Shown in pieces: positions 17,250 through 26,846 of a stretch of DNA of 64,000 nt. The stretch is taken from positions 1,679,736-1,743,735 of the forward strand of contig NZ_JABRXF010000001.1 of assembly GCF_013266695.1 (NCBI RefSeq), written 5' to 3'. Numbering within the stretch: the stretch's first letter is position 1; each line of letters opens with the position of its first letter. The stretch is from Hongsoonwoonella zoysiae. Its GTDB lineage: Bacteria > Pseudomonadota > Alphaproteobacteria > Rhizobiales > Stappiaceae. The translations under genes and the position numbers were made by a program. The notes beneath the pieces were generated by a model. It was given only the letters and a program-made list of their open reading frames with translations, made no database searches and was not told the DNA's origin.

Positions 17250-17627
17250 AGCCGTCTCCTGTTGCGCAATCATACTAACCCTTATCAGCTAAGGGCGTGG
17301 TCGGCGCGATCAACCGGGTGAAAGCGCCGTTCAGGATTGTTGAACAATCGCCGTTCTGAAACGCACGGGCAGGCGGCGAGGCGTGATCGAAGTCACTTTA
17401 CGGTCTCGGCAACCCGTGTTATCGGACTTTCCGGAGCCGGGAAATTCGGCTTGGTAAATCACAAAGATACGGATTGAGCCAAAGATGGCCTCAGCGTTCG
17501 AACAGCGACGACGAAGCCTGCGACGAGGAATTTCCTCGAGCGCATCTTTTGTCGTTGCCTGATCCGATCGCCTGATCCTTTGTGATTCCCTTTCACTGCC
17601 GGCGGTCTTGACGGGTGCGTCTCCCCG
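17250..17627. other. intergenic region between GST and GNAT genes
   Basis: I see no gene. It contains the divergent promoters and the perfect palindrome at 17335-17349. Weakly open frames on the minus strand lack any start signal. Confidence 0.5.
17335..17349. promoter_or_regulatory. perfect palindrome, candidate operator for the GST gene
   Basis: GATTGTTGAACAATC is symmetrical over 7+7 bases and lies 86 bases upstream of the GST start codon. ATTGTTnAACAAT-type dyads are common repressor sites (for example of GntR- or MarR-type regulators), but no regulator gene is adjacent. Confidence 0.35.
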
Positions 17628-18152
17628 ATGAAATCCGACCTACTGGACGTGAAAGACATGAAGCCGATACCCTTCCTTATCCGGCTGGAAGAGCCGGAAG
17701 ACGTTTCCATTATAGACACCCTTCATGAAGAGGCTTTCGGCCCCGGCCGTTTCGCACGGACGGCATTTCGGCTTCGCGAGGGTATTGCCCATGATCCGAG
17801 GCTCAGTTTCGTCGGCATGGTCGGTGGGGATGTGGCCGGTTCGGTGCGCTTGACACCGATCGCGATCGGAGCGGCGGATGCTCTCTTGCTCGGTCCTCTC
17901 GCGGTTTCGCCACGCTACAAGAACAAGGGTATCGGTCGCGCACTGGTGAAGGCTGCACTTCTCGCGGCAAAAGACCTCGGTGAAGCCTATGCGCTCCTTG
18001 TGGGGGATGCGCCTTATTATGCTCCTCTCGGCTTCAAGCAGGTAGAATTCGGCTCGATCGCCTTTCCAGGTCCCGTCGATCCGGCACGCGTGCTCGTCGC
18101 CCCGCTCGCCGGCGGCCCGATCCCGCAAGGAAGGGCGCGTCCGCGAAGCTGA
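17628..18152 (+). CDS. GNAT-family N-acetyltransferase (YhbS-like)
   Basis: This 174-residue protein has a full GNAT fold of the YhbS type. The acetyl-CoA loop is SPRYKNKGIGRALVKAALLAA (about 104-124), followed by AYALLVGDAPYYAPLGF, which is diagnostic of this subgroup. The substrate is unknown. ATG at 17628 was taken as the start; ATG at 17658 (MKPIPFLIRL) is equally possible. It converges on the membrane-protein cluster at 18172. Confidence 0.88.
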   Translation: MKSDLLDVKDMKPIPFLIRLEEPEDVSIIDTLHEEAFGPGRFARTAFRLREGIAHDPRLSFVGMVGGDVAGSVRLTPIAIGAADALLLGPLAVSPRYKNKGIGRALVKAALLAAKDLGEAYALLVGDAPYYAPLGFKQVEFGSIAFPGPVDPARVLVAPLAGGPIPQGRARPRS

Positions 18153-18171
18153 TCGGCAGAGCCGGTTCTTC

Positions 18172-20250
18172 TCAGCGGCCCTCGCGGTACCACAGGAAGG
18201 AGACAGCGCCGAGAAGGATCGCCAGCCCCAGGAAGCCGCTGAAGAGCCGGTAGCGGTCGATCCCTTTCAGGACGCTGGCGTCGGTCGATTTGAGTCCGAT
18301 CCAGCCGTTGCCGGCAAAATCGCTCGCCCTGCTGAGAGGGACGATCCGCGGGATCACGAGGTTGCCGTTTTCATCGCGAAGGCGCGTCGCTCCGCCGCCT
18401 GTTTCTTCTGCCAGACCGGAAAGCTTGCCGGTCGTTGAAAGAACGTCGGTAAACTCGCGCGGGTTCGGCGGGCCGACATTCACGAGCGCCTTGTGTGTGC
18501 CGTCGTCAGCCGAATAAAGCCCAAGGTCGGGGGCGGGGGAAGATGCGCGCCAAAGCCCGGGCTCCGCTTGCGTGGGTGTCAGAACGCGCGTCTCGCCGTT
18601 GGGGAGCGTCAGAACTATATCGCCCACGGTTTCGCCCACCGTCTGCCTTTCGACGATAACTTCCGCCCCCCGTGTGGAAAGCCTGAGCGCCTCTTCCTCC
18701 AGATCCGGTTCCTTCATCAGCCAGTGGGCAAGCCGGCGCAAAAGGGGCACATGCGGGCCTCCGCCTTCATAGCCGCGCGCCCATAGCCATACATGGTCGG
18801 ATAGAAGAACTGCGACGCGGCCTTCGTCCTGCCGGTCGAGAACGAGGAGCGGCCGGTCCCCCGGACCCGTCATCAGCGTTTCGCCGTCCTTGATGGAACT
18901 TTCGACAAGACGGAACCACCGGCTCCAGGCGGCGGGCTCGGCTTCCGAGCCCGGCAGCCCGCGCGTCACAGGGTGGCGTTCGCCAATTCCCGAAATGGCC
19001 GCCTTGTAGGGTTCTTCCCAAAGCCGCCCCGTGGGCTCCGCTGGCAGAACGGTGGAAAGCGGGGTGCGATAGATGCTGCCACTGTCGGCATAATCCGGTC
19101 CGCTCGCGATCAGGATCGCACCGCCCTCCTTCACGTAGCGCGCGATATTGTCGAAATAGAGCAGGGGCAGTACCCCGCGCCGCACGTATCGGTCGAAGAT
19201 GATCAGGTCGAATTCGTCGATCTTTACCGAAAATAGCTCGCGCGTGGGAAAGGCGATCAGCGAAAGCTGGTTGATCGGCGTGCCGTCCTGCTTACTCGGC
19301 GGGCGCAGGATCGTGAAATGCACAAGGTCGACGGAGGCGTCGGATTTCAGAAGGTTGCGCCATGTGCGTTCGCCCGCATGCGGGCTGCCGGAAACGAGCA
19401 GGACGCGCAAATTCTCGCGAATTCCCTCCACCGTCACCACGACACGGTTGTTGACTTCGGTAAGCTCGCCTGCCAGCGGCTCCGCCTCGAATTCGAAGAT
19501 GTTGTCGCCGCCGCTCGAAATTTCCACGGGGATGTCGATCGTCTGCCCCGGGTCGACCCGCTCCTCGCTCACCACTTCGCCGTTGCGGCGCACGGTCAGG
19601 CGCGCGCGCCCTTGGGGTACGCCCACACCGCGATCGAGCAATTGAAGGGTGACGACCTGCTCGGACCCGACAAGGCCGAAACGCGGCGCCTTGCCAAGCG
19701 CGAGCCGGCGGTCGATCTCGTCGGTCCTGCCTGTGATCAGGCCGTGAACGGGGGCATCGAAGCCCAGAGATTCCGCCTTTTCGGGGACATCGTGGACCTG
19801 GCCGTCGGTGATGAAGATCGCTCCGCCGACGCGTTCGGGGGGAACATCGGCAAACGCCTCGGAAAGCGCGCCGAATAGCGCGGTGCCGTCGGTTGCCGAA
19901 CTTTCGCCCCGCCCGGCGCGGATCGTCCTGATTTCGAAACCTGAAAGCTGCTCGAGACGGCTTTCCAACGCCGCACGGACCTCCTCGGAGGTTGTCTTGC
20001 GTTCGGCCAGATCCTGGCTCTGGCTGTTGTCGACAACCAGCGCGACCACGCTCGATAAAGGCTCCCGGTCTTCCCGTTCGATCGCCGGGCCGGCCAGCGC
20101 GAAGATAAGAAGCGCAAGCGCAATTGCCCTGAGCCACCATGCCCTGAGGCCGAGGAGCGCTGATATCCCAGCCACGACGAGCGCGACGGCGCTGGCCGTA
20201 ATCAGGGCCGCGAGCGGAATGAGAGGATCGAAGGAGACGGACCAGAGCAC
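18172..20250 (-). CDS. large membrane protein with VWA/glutamine amidotransferase-like folds
   Basis: The 692-residue protein has two N-terminal membrane helices (about 8-30 and 33-55) and one near the C-terminus (~668-686, FLGLAILLGAVSFLWYREGR). Between them is a long periplasmic part that starts VVALVVDNSQSQDLAER, resembling a degenerate VWA metal site, and includes a region like class I glutamine amidotransferases (VLLVSGSPHAGERTW; GAILIASGPDYAD). It is the last gene of the moxR-DUF58-DUF4159 cluster, 12 bases after the gene at 20263. Function is unknown. The cluster type is associated with chaperone-like MoxR systems. Confidence 0.8.
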   Translation of the reverse strand: MLWSVSFDPLIPLAALITASAVALVVAGISALLGLRAWWLRAIALALLIFALAGPAIEREDREPLSSVVALVVDNSQSQDLAERKTTSEEVRAALESRLEQLSGFEIRTIRAGRGESSATDGTALFGALSEAFADVPPERVGGAIFITDGQVHDVPEKAESLGFDAPVHGLITGRTDEIDRRLALGKAPRFGLVGSEQVVTLQLLDRGVGVPQGRARLTVRRNGEVVSEERVDPGQTIDIPVEISSGGDNIFEFEAEPLAGELTEVNNRVVVTVEGIRENLRVLLVSGSPHAGERTWRNLLKSDASVDLVHFTILRPPSKQDGTPINQLSLIAFPTRELFSVKIDEFDLIIFDRYVRRGVLPLLYFDNIARYVKEGGAILIASGPDYADSGSIYRTPLSTVLPAEPTGRLWEEPYKAAISGIGERHPVTRGLPGSEAEPAAWSRWFRLVESSIKDGETLMTGPGDRPLLVLDRQDEGRVAVLLSDHVWLWARGYEGGGPHVPLLRRLAHWLMKEPDLEEEALRLSTRGAEVIVERQTVGETVGDIVLTLPNGETRVLTPTQAEPGLWRASSPAPDLGLYSADDGTHKALVNVGPPNPREFTDVLSTTGKLSGLAEETGGGATRLRDENGNLVIPRIVPLSRASDFAGNGWIGLKSTDASVLKGIDRYRLFSGFLGLAILLGAVSFLWYREGR

Positions 20251-20262
20251 GCGTTCGTTTTC

Positions 20263-23082
20263 CTATTGTCCCAGGCGTTCGAGAAGAGCCGGGATATGTA
20301 CCTGATCGGCCTTGTAGTTTCCGGTCAGCGCATACATGACGATGTTCACTCCCGTCCGGTACGCATATTCGCGCTGCAGCGGGTCGGCGGGAACCGTCGG
20401 ATAAAGATACGAGCCGGTTTCGTCGGTCGCCCAGGCGCCGGCGAAATCATTGCCGGTGATCATGATCGGCGATACGCCGTCGCCTGCGACCACGGGCCTC
20501 CCGCCGGTCTGGTCGCCCTGCTCTATCGCCTCGACCCAGAGCGGGCTGCCCGCATACCGTCCGGGGAAGAAATCCAGCAGGTAAAAAGCCTTCGTGAGGA
20601 CGTGATCCGGCGGGACGGGCTCAAGCGGGGGCAGGTCGAGATCCTCCAGCATGCGGCGCAGGTGCGCGCCGTTCTCGGTCGTACCGAAGGTCTGCAAACC
20701 GGCGTTAAGCTGGTCACGCGTGTCGAAAAGGATTGTTCCGCCATTGCGCATATAGGCGTCTATGCGGGCCATTGTCTCGCTCGAAGGAGCTTGCATGGCG
20801 GTGGTGACGGGCCAGTAGAGCAACGGGAAGAACGCAAGCTCGTCCCGGGTGATGTCGATGCCTATCGGTGCTTCGGGCTCAAGCGCGGTGCGCTGGGTCA
20901 GATAGCGCGAAAGCCCGTAGAGACCGGCCTGGCTCGCGGCGTCGACTTCCACGTCGCCGGTAACGACGTAGGCAAGGCGCGTATCGAGCGAGGCGTCGAG
21001 GGCGAAGAGATCATCGGAGCTTTCCTGCGCCCTGAGGTCGGTCGATGCGGATAACGCGACAGCCCCGGCAATCAGCAAAGCGGCCGTTCTGCCGGACATC
21101 ACCTGCCTGATGCGGTCGTATTCCCCGCGCAATGCCAGCATAGCGATGGCGTCGGCCAGAAGAAGCGCGAGCGCGACCAGCAGGAAAAGGGGCATCAGGT
21201 CGGTCGGTCCGGCGGTCGGATAGGCAAGGCGTTCCATGCGGGCCTCTAGCGGCGACAGATCCAGTGGTTCAAGCTTATCCCCATTGTCGAGCAGATTGAG
21301 AGCACGAAATGCATCGTCGGCGCCATAAAGACCTGGCGGATGCTTCTTGCTCGGCGCGGCATCGCCAATCTCATCGGCCGCTATGGGAAGTGCGTCGTTG
21401 CCCGGTTGCGTCAGGCGCCCGTATCCGTCAAGCAGCCTGAGGGGGGGAAGCATGGGGCTTGTGGATGCGGTTTCCGCAGCCGCGCCCTGCGCCGTATTTC
21501 CCGCGCGCGCCACGTCCGATGTCGCGATGATCCGCCGAAGCATTTCGACGAATGATCCCGACAGGGGAAGATTGGACCAGTTGGTGTCCGCCGTCACGTG
21601 AAACAGCACCACCCTGCCGTTGCCGCGTCCGGCGGCGGTGACAAGAGGCGTTCCGTCGGCAAGGACCGCCCAGGTTCTTTCGGAAAGATCCGGGCTGGGT
21701 TCGGCCAGAACCTGTCGGTTCACCGTCACGTCGGAGGGAACGTCCAGGCCCGCGAGCGGTGAACCTGCGCCGAATGCGGCCAGCGTTTGCGGCTCTTCCC
21801 AGGAAAGGCTTCCTCCAAGCGTCCTGTCCCCGGTCCTCAGCCTGGTAGGGATGAGTTCGTCCGTGCCGCCGGCCATTCTGGGCCCGGCGAAGCGCAAAAG
21901 CGTGCCGCCGTTTTCGGTCCAGTCTGCCAGCGTTTCTTCCGCCGTTGCCGGCAGGCGGCCCACATCGGCCAGCACCAGCACCGAAACGCCTGCGTCGATC
22001 AGTTCCGGTATGGCCTTTGCCAGGTCGCCTTCGCGCGGAATGCGCAGTTCCGCGAAAGGTTCGAGCGCCCTGCGAAGATAGTAGAGCGGCGAAAGCAGCG
22101 GCTGGGCGAGGTCCGACGAGGTGCCGGCGATCAGGCCGACCGTGCGCCGCCGCCAGCGGTCGTCCAGAAGCTGGGTCCCGGCAGCACTTTGTTCGCTGGC
22201 GATCTCGATCCGGGCGACATCGTTCCTGAGCTCGACCGGCAGTTCGAAGCGTGCCTCGCTCTCCGTCGTGCCCGGGTCGAAGAGCGCTTGCGTTTGGGAA
22301 AGCACGCGCCCTTTCAGGTCCAGCGCGCGAATATCCACGATTTCGCTTCCCACGGCGGCATCCCGGAGCAAGACCGTGGTGGTGAGCGCATCCGCATCGT
22401 TGCGGGCCCCGGCGAGCGCGGTCGGCAGATCCAGGCCGCCGTAGACGGTTATCGGCGCATCGCCCGACATGGTGCCAAGATCGCGCACGAAGGCTTCGCT
22501 GCTTTGGTCCGAAAGATCGTCGGTCAGCCAGATAACGGCGCCTGGCGGCTGTTGCGTTGCTGCCGCGCGCAATGTGGTGGAAAGGGACGCGCGGTCCGTG
22601 GGCCATGCACGAGGCTCAAACGCCCTCAACCTTTCTCCCGCCACGCCGGCGGCATCGGGAACGAGCGGCTGGTTCGCCCCGTCCGCGGTCGCGGCGAGGA
22701 GTACTGCGGTTCCTTGCGTTCCGGCGGTCTCGATCAGGCGCGCGGCAAGCTCGCTCTGCGCTTCCCAGCTTTTTGCCGAACTCCAGCCGTTGTCCATGAT
22801 CAACCACAACGGGCCGTCCTTGGGTACCACGTCGGCGGCGGGTTTCCACACCGGCCCGGCAAGCGCGAAAATGAGAGCCGCTGCCAACAGAAGCCGCAAA
22901 AGCGTCAGCCACCAGGGGCTTTTTTCCGGCGTCTCCTCGCGTTTTTCGATCTCCAGGAGAAGTCGGGTCGGCGGAAAGGCGACCTGCCTTGGGCGCGGCG
23001 GGGTGAGGCGCAGGAGCCACCAGATCACCGGCAGCAGGATCAGGGCGGAAAGGACGAAGGGCGCTGTGAATCCGAGCGGCAT
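20263..23082 (-). CDS. DUF4159 domain protein with N-terminal BatA-like region
   Basis: At 939 residues this is the largest protein of the cluster. The N-terminus has a BatA (aerotolerance regulator) type double-membrane region (FTAPFVLSALILLPVIWWLL; LRLLLAAALIFALAGPVW). A central periplasmic part with VWA-like character follows, then a membrane pair near residues 640-690, and a C-terminal DUF4159 domain (DITRDELAFFPLLYWPVT; LDLPPLEPVPPDHVLTKAFY; VNIVMYALTGNYKADQVH). The start codon overlaps the stop of the DUF58 gene, so translation is probably coupled. Confidence 0.87.
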   Translation of the reverse strand: MPLGFTAPFVLSALILLPVIWWLLRLTPPRPRQVAFPPTRLLLEIEKREETPEKSPWWLTLLRLLLAAALIFALAGPVWKPAADVVPKDGPLWLIMDNGWSSAKSWEAQSELAARLIETAGTQGTAVLLAATADGANQPLVPDAAGVAGERLRAFEPRAWPTDRASLSTTLRAAATQQPPGAVIWLTDDLSDQSSEAFVRDLGTMSGDAPITVYGGLDLPTALAGARNDADALTTTVLLRDAAVGSEIVDIRALDLKGRVLSQTQALFDPGTTESEARFELPVELRNDVARIEIASEQSAAGTQLLDDRWRRRTVGLIAGTSSDLAQPLLSPLYYLRRALEPFAELRIPREGDLAKAIPELIDAGVSVLVLADVGRLPATAEETLADWTENGGTLLRFAGPRMAGGTDELIPTRLRTGDRTLGGSLSWEEPQTLAAFGAGSPLAGLDVPSDVTVNRQVLAEPSPDLSERTWAVLADGTPLVTAAGRGNGRVVLFHVTADTNWSNLPLSGSFVEMLRRIIATSDVARAGNTAQGAAAETASTSPMLPPLRLLDGYGRLTQPGNDALPIAADEIGDAAPSKKHPPGLYGADDAFRALNLLDNGDKLEPLDLSPLEARMERLAYPTAGPTDLMPLFLLVALALLLADAIAMLALRGEYDRIRQVMSGRTAALLIAGAVALSASTDLRAQESSDDLFALDASLDTRLAYVVTGDVEVDAASQAGLYGLSRYLTQRTALEPEAPIGIDITRDELAFFPLLYWPVTTAMQAPSSETMARIDAYMRNGGTILFDTRDQLNAGLQTFGTTENGAHLRRMLEDLDLPPLEPVPPDHVLTKAFYLLDFFPGRYAGSPLWVEAIEQGDQTGGRPVVAGDGVSPIMITGNDFAGAWATDETGSYLYPTVPADPLQREYAYRTGVNIVMYALTGNYKADQVHIPALLERLGQ

Positions 23083-24020
23083 TATCCAGGCCTCCCGGCG
23101 CCGAGCGTCTCCAGATTGCCGCTCAGGCTGCTGTGGAGGGCAAGGAGCGGCTCCGATGCGGGACGGTCGGTGTGGTGAAGGGTGAACGTCCAGCCGGCGC
23201 GCCGCGCCAGATCGGAAATCGCGGCGCGGTGCGCCTCAAGGCGTTCGTGATATTCGCGCTTCCAGTCTTCCGCCCGCCCCGTCGTCAGCCGCGTGCCGCT
23301 TTCCGGATCGCGGAATTCCGTGCGCCCGGTAAAGGGGAAGGTTTCTTCGATAGGGTCGAGCACCATGACGAGGTGCCCGCGCGCGCCGGTCGCCGCGACA
23401 TTGCGGATCCAGTCGCTCACCTTGTCGACCGGGTCTAGAAGGTCACCGATCAGCACGACTTCCGAAAACCGGCGGATATCGACCGTTTCAGGCAGGGAGA
23501 CGGGGTGGCTGATGTGCGTGAGCGCGGTTGCGATACGCTCCGCCGCATGCCGGTCGGAGGTGGGGCGGCGTATTCCGGGCAGACCGATACGCTCTCCCGT
23601 CTCTGCCAGCAGGTCCGCAAGGCCCAGAAGCAGCACGAGTGCCCGGTCGCGCTTGGAAACCGGCGAAAGCCGCGAGCGGAAGGCCATGGAGGGCGAAAGA
23701 TCCGCCCATAGCCACACCGTATGGGCCGCTTCCCACTCCCGTTCGCGGACGTAAAGGTGGTCGTCGCGTGCCGAGCGGCGCCAGTCGATCCGCTTCATGG
23801 GTTCCCCGGCGATGAACGGGCGAAACTGCCAGAAGCTTTCGCCGGGCCCGGCGCGCCTGCGCCCGTGCCAGCCGACGACGACCGAATTCGCCACCTGCCT
23901 GGCTTCCACCAGAAGGTCGGGCAGCGCGTCCGCAAGCTCGCGCGAATCCGCCAGCACCTGCGGCCATTGCTGCTGGTCGATCCCTTGATTGACGAAACCG
24001 GATTGGGCGTTGGCTGCCAT
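23082..24020 (-). CDS. DUF58 domain protein
   Basis: This is a 312-residue cytosolic protein with the DUF58 signature FRPFIAGEPMKRIDWRRSAR, followed by YVREREWEAAHTVWLWADLS, where a VWA-like metal site (DLSPS) follows. DUF58 proteins are regularly encoded next to MoxR AAA+ ATPases and are thought to be their adaptors or substrates. The gene is 20 bases downstream of moxR, in the same operon. Confidence 0.9.
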   Translation of the reverse strand: MAANAQSGFVNQGIDQQQWPQVLADSRELADALPDLLVEARQVANSVVVGWHGRRRAGPGESFWQFRPFIAGEPMKRIDWRRSARDDHLYVREREWEAAHTVWLWADLSPSMAFRSRLSPVSKRDRALVLLLGLADLLAETGERIGLPGIRRPTSDRHAAERIATALTHISHPVSLPETVDIRRFSEVVLIGDLLDPVDKVSDWIRNVAATGARGHLVMVLDPIEETFPFTGRTEFRDPESGTRLTTGRAEDWKREYHERLEAHRAAISDLARRAGWTFTLHHTDRPASEPLLALHSSLSGNLETLGAGRPG

Positions 24021-24040
24021 CCGCGAATTCCCCGAATGCG

Positions 24041-25048
24041 TTAGCCGATCCGCCCTTTCAGGCGGCCGATGAGGTCGCGGATCGTGTGGCCGTCCGCGCG
24101 CGCGGCGAAGGAAAGGGCCATGCGATGCTGGAGCACGGGCTCGGCAAGGGCGATCACGTCATCCACCGACGGGGCGAGGCGCCCGTCGACGAGGGCGCGG
24201 GCGCGAACCGTCAGCATCAGCGCCTGGCTCGCGCGTGGTCCGGCACCCCATGCAAGCAGTCTCGACACCTCGTCGTCCTCGATTTCCGGCCGCGCTGCCC
24301 GCACGAGTTCCAGGATCGCCTCCACCACGCTTTCGCCAACGGGCATGCGGCGCACCAGTTGCTGGTATTTCTCCAGTTCCTCCGCGCCGATCACCCGGCT
24401 TGCCCGCGTGTCCTGCGCACCGGTCGTCTCAACGAGAATGCGCCGTTCCGCCTCGCGGTCGGGATAGTGGACGTCTATCTGCATCAGGAAGCGGTCGAGC
24501 TGGGCTTCGGGAAGCGGATAGGTGCCTTCCTGCTCCAGCGGGTTCTGGGTCGCAAGCACGTGGAACGGGCGCGGCAGGTCGTGGCGCTGGCCGGCAATGG
24601 TCACATGATATTCCTGCATGGCCTGCAGCAGGGCCGACTGGGTGCGCGGGCTCGCGCGGTTGATCTCGTCGGCCATCAGAAGTTGGGAAAAGATCGGTCC
24701 CTTGATGAAACGGAAGGAGCGCGTGCCGTCCGCCGCCTGGTCCATCACCTCCGCGCCCAGGATGTCCGAGGGCATCAGGTCGGGGGTGAACTGGATTCGG
24801 CTTTCGCCAAGGCCGAGCACGGTTCCCAGCGTTTCGACGAGCTTCGTCTTGGCAAGTCCCGGCACGCCGACGAGAAGGCCATGTCCGCCGGAAAGGATCG
24901 TGACCAGCGTTCGCTCGACCACGCTTTCCTGGCCGAAGATGACGCGGCCGATTTCCTCGCGAGCGGCGATGATGCGCTCGACCGCGCTTTCGGCTTCCTG
25001 CACGATTGTCTCGGTGTCGCTCTCGCCAGTTCCGGTTACAGCGCTCAT
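24041..25048 (-). CDS. MoxR-family AAA+ ATPase
   Basis: This is a 335-residue MoxR ATPase. Walker A is GVPGLAKTKLVETLG, Walker B with the following sensor is LLMADEINRASPRTQSALLQAM, and the C-terminal lid domain is present. MoxR proteins act with VWA-domain partners in maturing enzymes or envelope complexes. The partners here are the three downstream genes. I chose ATG at 25048 (MSAVTGTGES), which is preceded by GGGGACG. The open frame runs 56 codons further without a start signal. Confidence 0.93.
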   Translation of the reverse strand: MSAVTGTGESDTETIVQEAESAVERIIAAREEIGRVIFGQESVVERTLVTILSGGHGLLVGVPGLAKTKLVETLGTVLGLGESRIQFTPDLMPSDILGAEVMDQAADGTRSFRFIKGPIFSQLLMADEINRASPRTQSALLQAMQEYHVTIAGQRHDLPRPFHVLATQNPLEQEGTYPLPEAQLDRFLMQIDVHYPDREAERRILVETTGAQDTRASRVIGAEELEKYQQLVRRMPVGESVVEAILELVRAARPEIEDDEVSRLLAWGAGPRASQALMLTVRARALVDGRLAPSVDDVIALAEPVLQHRMALSFAARADGHTIRDLIGRLKGRIG

Positions 25049-25284
25049 CGTTTCTACGTCCCCTGTTATCCGGGGCCGGCCGTTCGGCCTGGCGCCCGCG
25101 CCGTTCCGTTTCTTCAGTCCGGGCGACTCATACCGCCGACCCCACAGTTTGACACCATCTGCGGCGGCGCATAAGCCGCCGCTCACGAAAGATGGCGTCT
25201 TGCATCTTTGCGGCAAAACCCGATCTCATGACAGGGTATGGGCCAAAACATGGCAAGAACAATGGAGGCGGGGCGAAAATCGCG

Positions 25285-25905
25285 ATGTCGGATGTCGAAA
25301 TGAAGCGCGACGGCAAACTTCCTACGGGGCTCTCGGCCCTTGTCGGGAGGGCTGGAAAACCGGGGCGCGGCTTGCCGCCTGTCGAGAAATGGAACCCGCC
25401 TTTTTGCGGCGATCTCGATATTCGCATCGCTTCCGACGGGCGCTGGTATTACCTTGGTTCGCCGATCGGGCGCGAGCCGCTGGTGCGTCTTTTCGCCTCC
25501 GTTCTGCGCAAGGATGAAGATGGCCGCCATTATCTCGTCACGCCTGTCGAAAAGGTCGGGATCACTGTCGAGGACGCGCCCTTCGTCGCGGTGGAGATGC
25601 ATGTGGAGGGTAGGGGCAGAGCCCAACGCATGACGTTGCGCACAAATGTTGGTGATATCGTTGAGGCGGGGCCGGACAATCCGCTCCGCTTCGCGGTGGA
25701 AGACGGCACGGGCGGGCTCAAGCCCTACGTGCTGGTGCGCGGGCGACTTGAGGCGTTGTTCTCTCGCCCCCTTCTCCATCAGCTTGTCGAACATTTCGAG
25801 GAAGAAACCGTAGGGGGCCGCAAGATGGTCGGCGTGTGGAGCGGCGGCCTTTTCTTTCCCGCAGCCGCTGTGGATGAACTCTCTGCCAGTGAGGAAACGG
25901 CGTGA
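25285..25905 (+). CDS. DUF1285 domain protein
   Basis: This 206-residue protein matches the DUF1285 family by its early motif PPFCGDLDIRIASDGRWYYLGSPIGR (about 38-63) and RLFASVLRKDEDG...YLVTPVEKVGI. The family is conserved in alphaproteobacteria, typically just before a Nudix hydrolase and the CCA-adding enzyme, as here. Its function is unknown. I chose ATG at 25285 (MSDVEMKRDG) with GGAGG 17 bases upstream. It ends in a 4-base overlap with the next gene. Confidence 0.85.
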   Translation: MSDVEMKRDGKLPTGLSALVGRAGKPGRGLPPVEKWNPPFCGDLDIRIASDGRWYYLGSPIGREPLVRLFASVLRKDEDGRHYLVTPVEKVGITVEDAPFVAVEMHVEGRGRAQRMTLRTNVGDIVEAGPDNPLRFAVEDGTGGLKPYVLVRGRLEALFSRPLLHQLVEHFEEETVGGRKMVGVWSGGLFFPAAAVDELSASEETA

Positions 25906-26570
25906 TCGTCGAGGGTATGGACAGGCATGGCGACGGGAGCGGGAGGCTCGGCAAGAAGCTGACGGCCCAGGCTTTCCGGGCGCGCGCACGCGAGCGGTTG
26001 TCCGCGCTTTCCGTTGCCGACGCGGGCGATCATATCCTCAACCCGGGCAGCAAGCGCTTTATCGACCGCAAGGCCCCCTTGAAGGACGCCGCCGTCCTGA
26101 TCGCGGTGGTGGATCGAGGCGCCAACCCGACCGTGATTTTGACGCAGCGGACCGAGCATCTTCCTTCCCACGCCGGTCAGATCGCCTTTCCCGGCGGCAA
26201 GATCGACCGGGGGGACGACGGCCCGCTTGCCGCTGCCTTGAGGGAGGCTCATGAAGAAGTTGGCCTCAGGCCTTCCTCCGTCGCGCCCGTCGGCTCGCTG
26301 CCGAACTATCTCACAGGCTCCGGCTACAAGATCGTGCCGGTCGTGGCGGTCGTGCCGCCCGATCTGGCGCTCGTACCCAACCCCGGAGAGGTTGCCGACG
26401 TTTTCGAGGTGCCACTCGCTTTCTTGATGAATCCGGCCAATCATCAACGCCACAGCCGGCTGTTTCAGGATGAAAAAAGGTATTTCTATGCGATGCCTTA
26501 CGGTGAGCGTTATATCTGGGGTGTGACGGCCGGAATCATTCGGCTGCTTTACGACACTGTTTACGGATAA
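25902..26570 (+). CDS. CoA pyrophosphatase-like Nudix hydrolase
   Basis: A Nudix box lies at residues ~103-125 (GGKIDRGDDGPLAAALREA then HEEVGL). It is preceded by the NUDIX-associated segment LTQRTEHLPSHAGQIAFPGGK that marks CoA pyrophosphohydrolases (YeaB/NudL type). These cleave CoA derivatives to 4'-phosphopantetheine and 3',5'-ADP. The GTG start overlaps the DUF1285 stop (GTGA). Length 222 residues. Confidence 0.88.
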   Translation: MIVEGMDRHGDGSGRLGKKLTAQAFRARARERLSALSVADAGDHILNPGSKRFIDRKAPLKDAAVLIAVVDRGANPTVILTQRTEHLPSHAGQIAFPGGKIDRGDDGPLAAALREAHEEVGLRPSSVAPVGSLPNYLTGSGYKIVPVVAVVPPDLALVPNPGEVADVFEVPLAFLMNPANHQRHSRLFQDEKRYFYAMPYGERYIWGVTAGIIRLLYDTVYG

Positions 26571-26581
26571 AAGCGCCGCCA

Positions 26582-26842
26582 ATGTTAAGAGTTGTCCTTA
26601 CGCATCTTTTCCTGTTTCTCATCCCCTTCATCGCATATGCGTTCTGGTTGTGGATAAACAAGAAGGCGCAGACTTCGGAAAACTGGCGCGAAGGCCCGAT
26701 GGCGTGGCTCGCGTTTGCCGGCGTTGTGATCGTTGCCACCAGCCTTGTATTGTTGGCGACGTTCGAGCGGTCCCCGGAAGGCAAGACCTACAAGCCCGCG
26801 GAAATTCGCGACGGACAATTCATCCCCAGCCACTACGAGTAG
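26582..26842 (+). CDS. DUF6111 small membrane protein
   Basis: The 86-residue protein has two membrane helices (about 3-25 and 40-61) and a short soluble tail ending KTYKPAEIRDGQFIPSHYE, typical of the DUF6111 family. It lies 11 bases after the Nudix gene and 4 bases before cca, the standard alphaproteobacterial arrangement. Function is unknown. Confidence 0.85.
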   Translation: MLRVVLTHLFLFLIPFIAYAFWLWINKKAQTSENWREGPMAWLAFAGVVIVATSLVLLATFERSPEGKTYKPAEIRDGQFIPSHYE

Positions 26843-26846
26843 GGCG

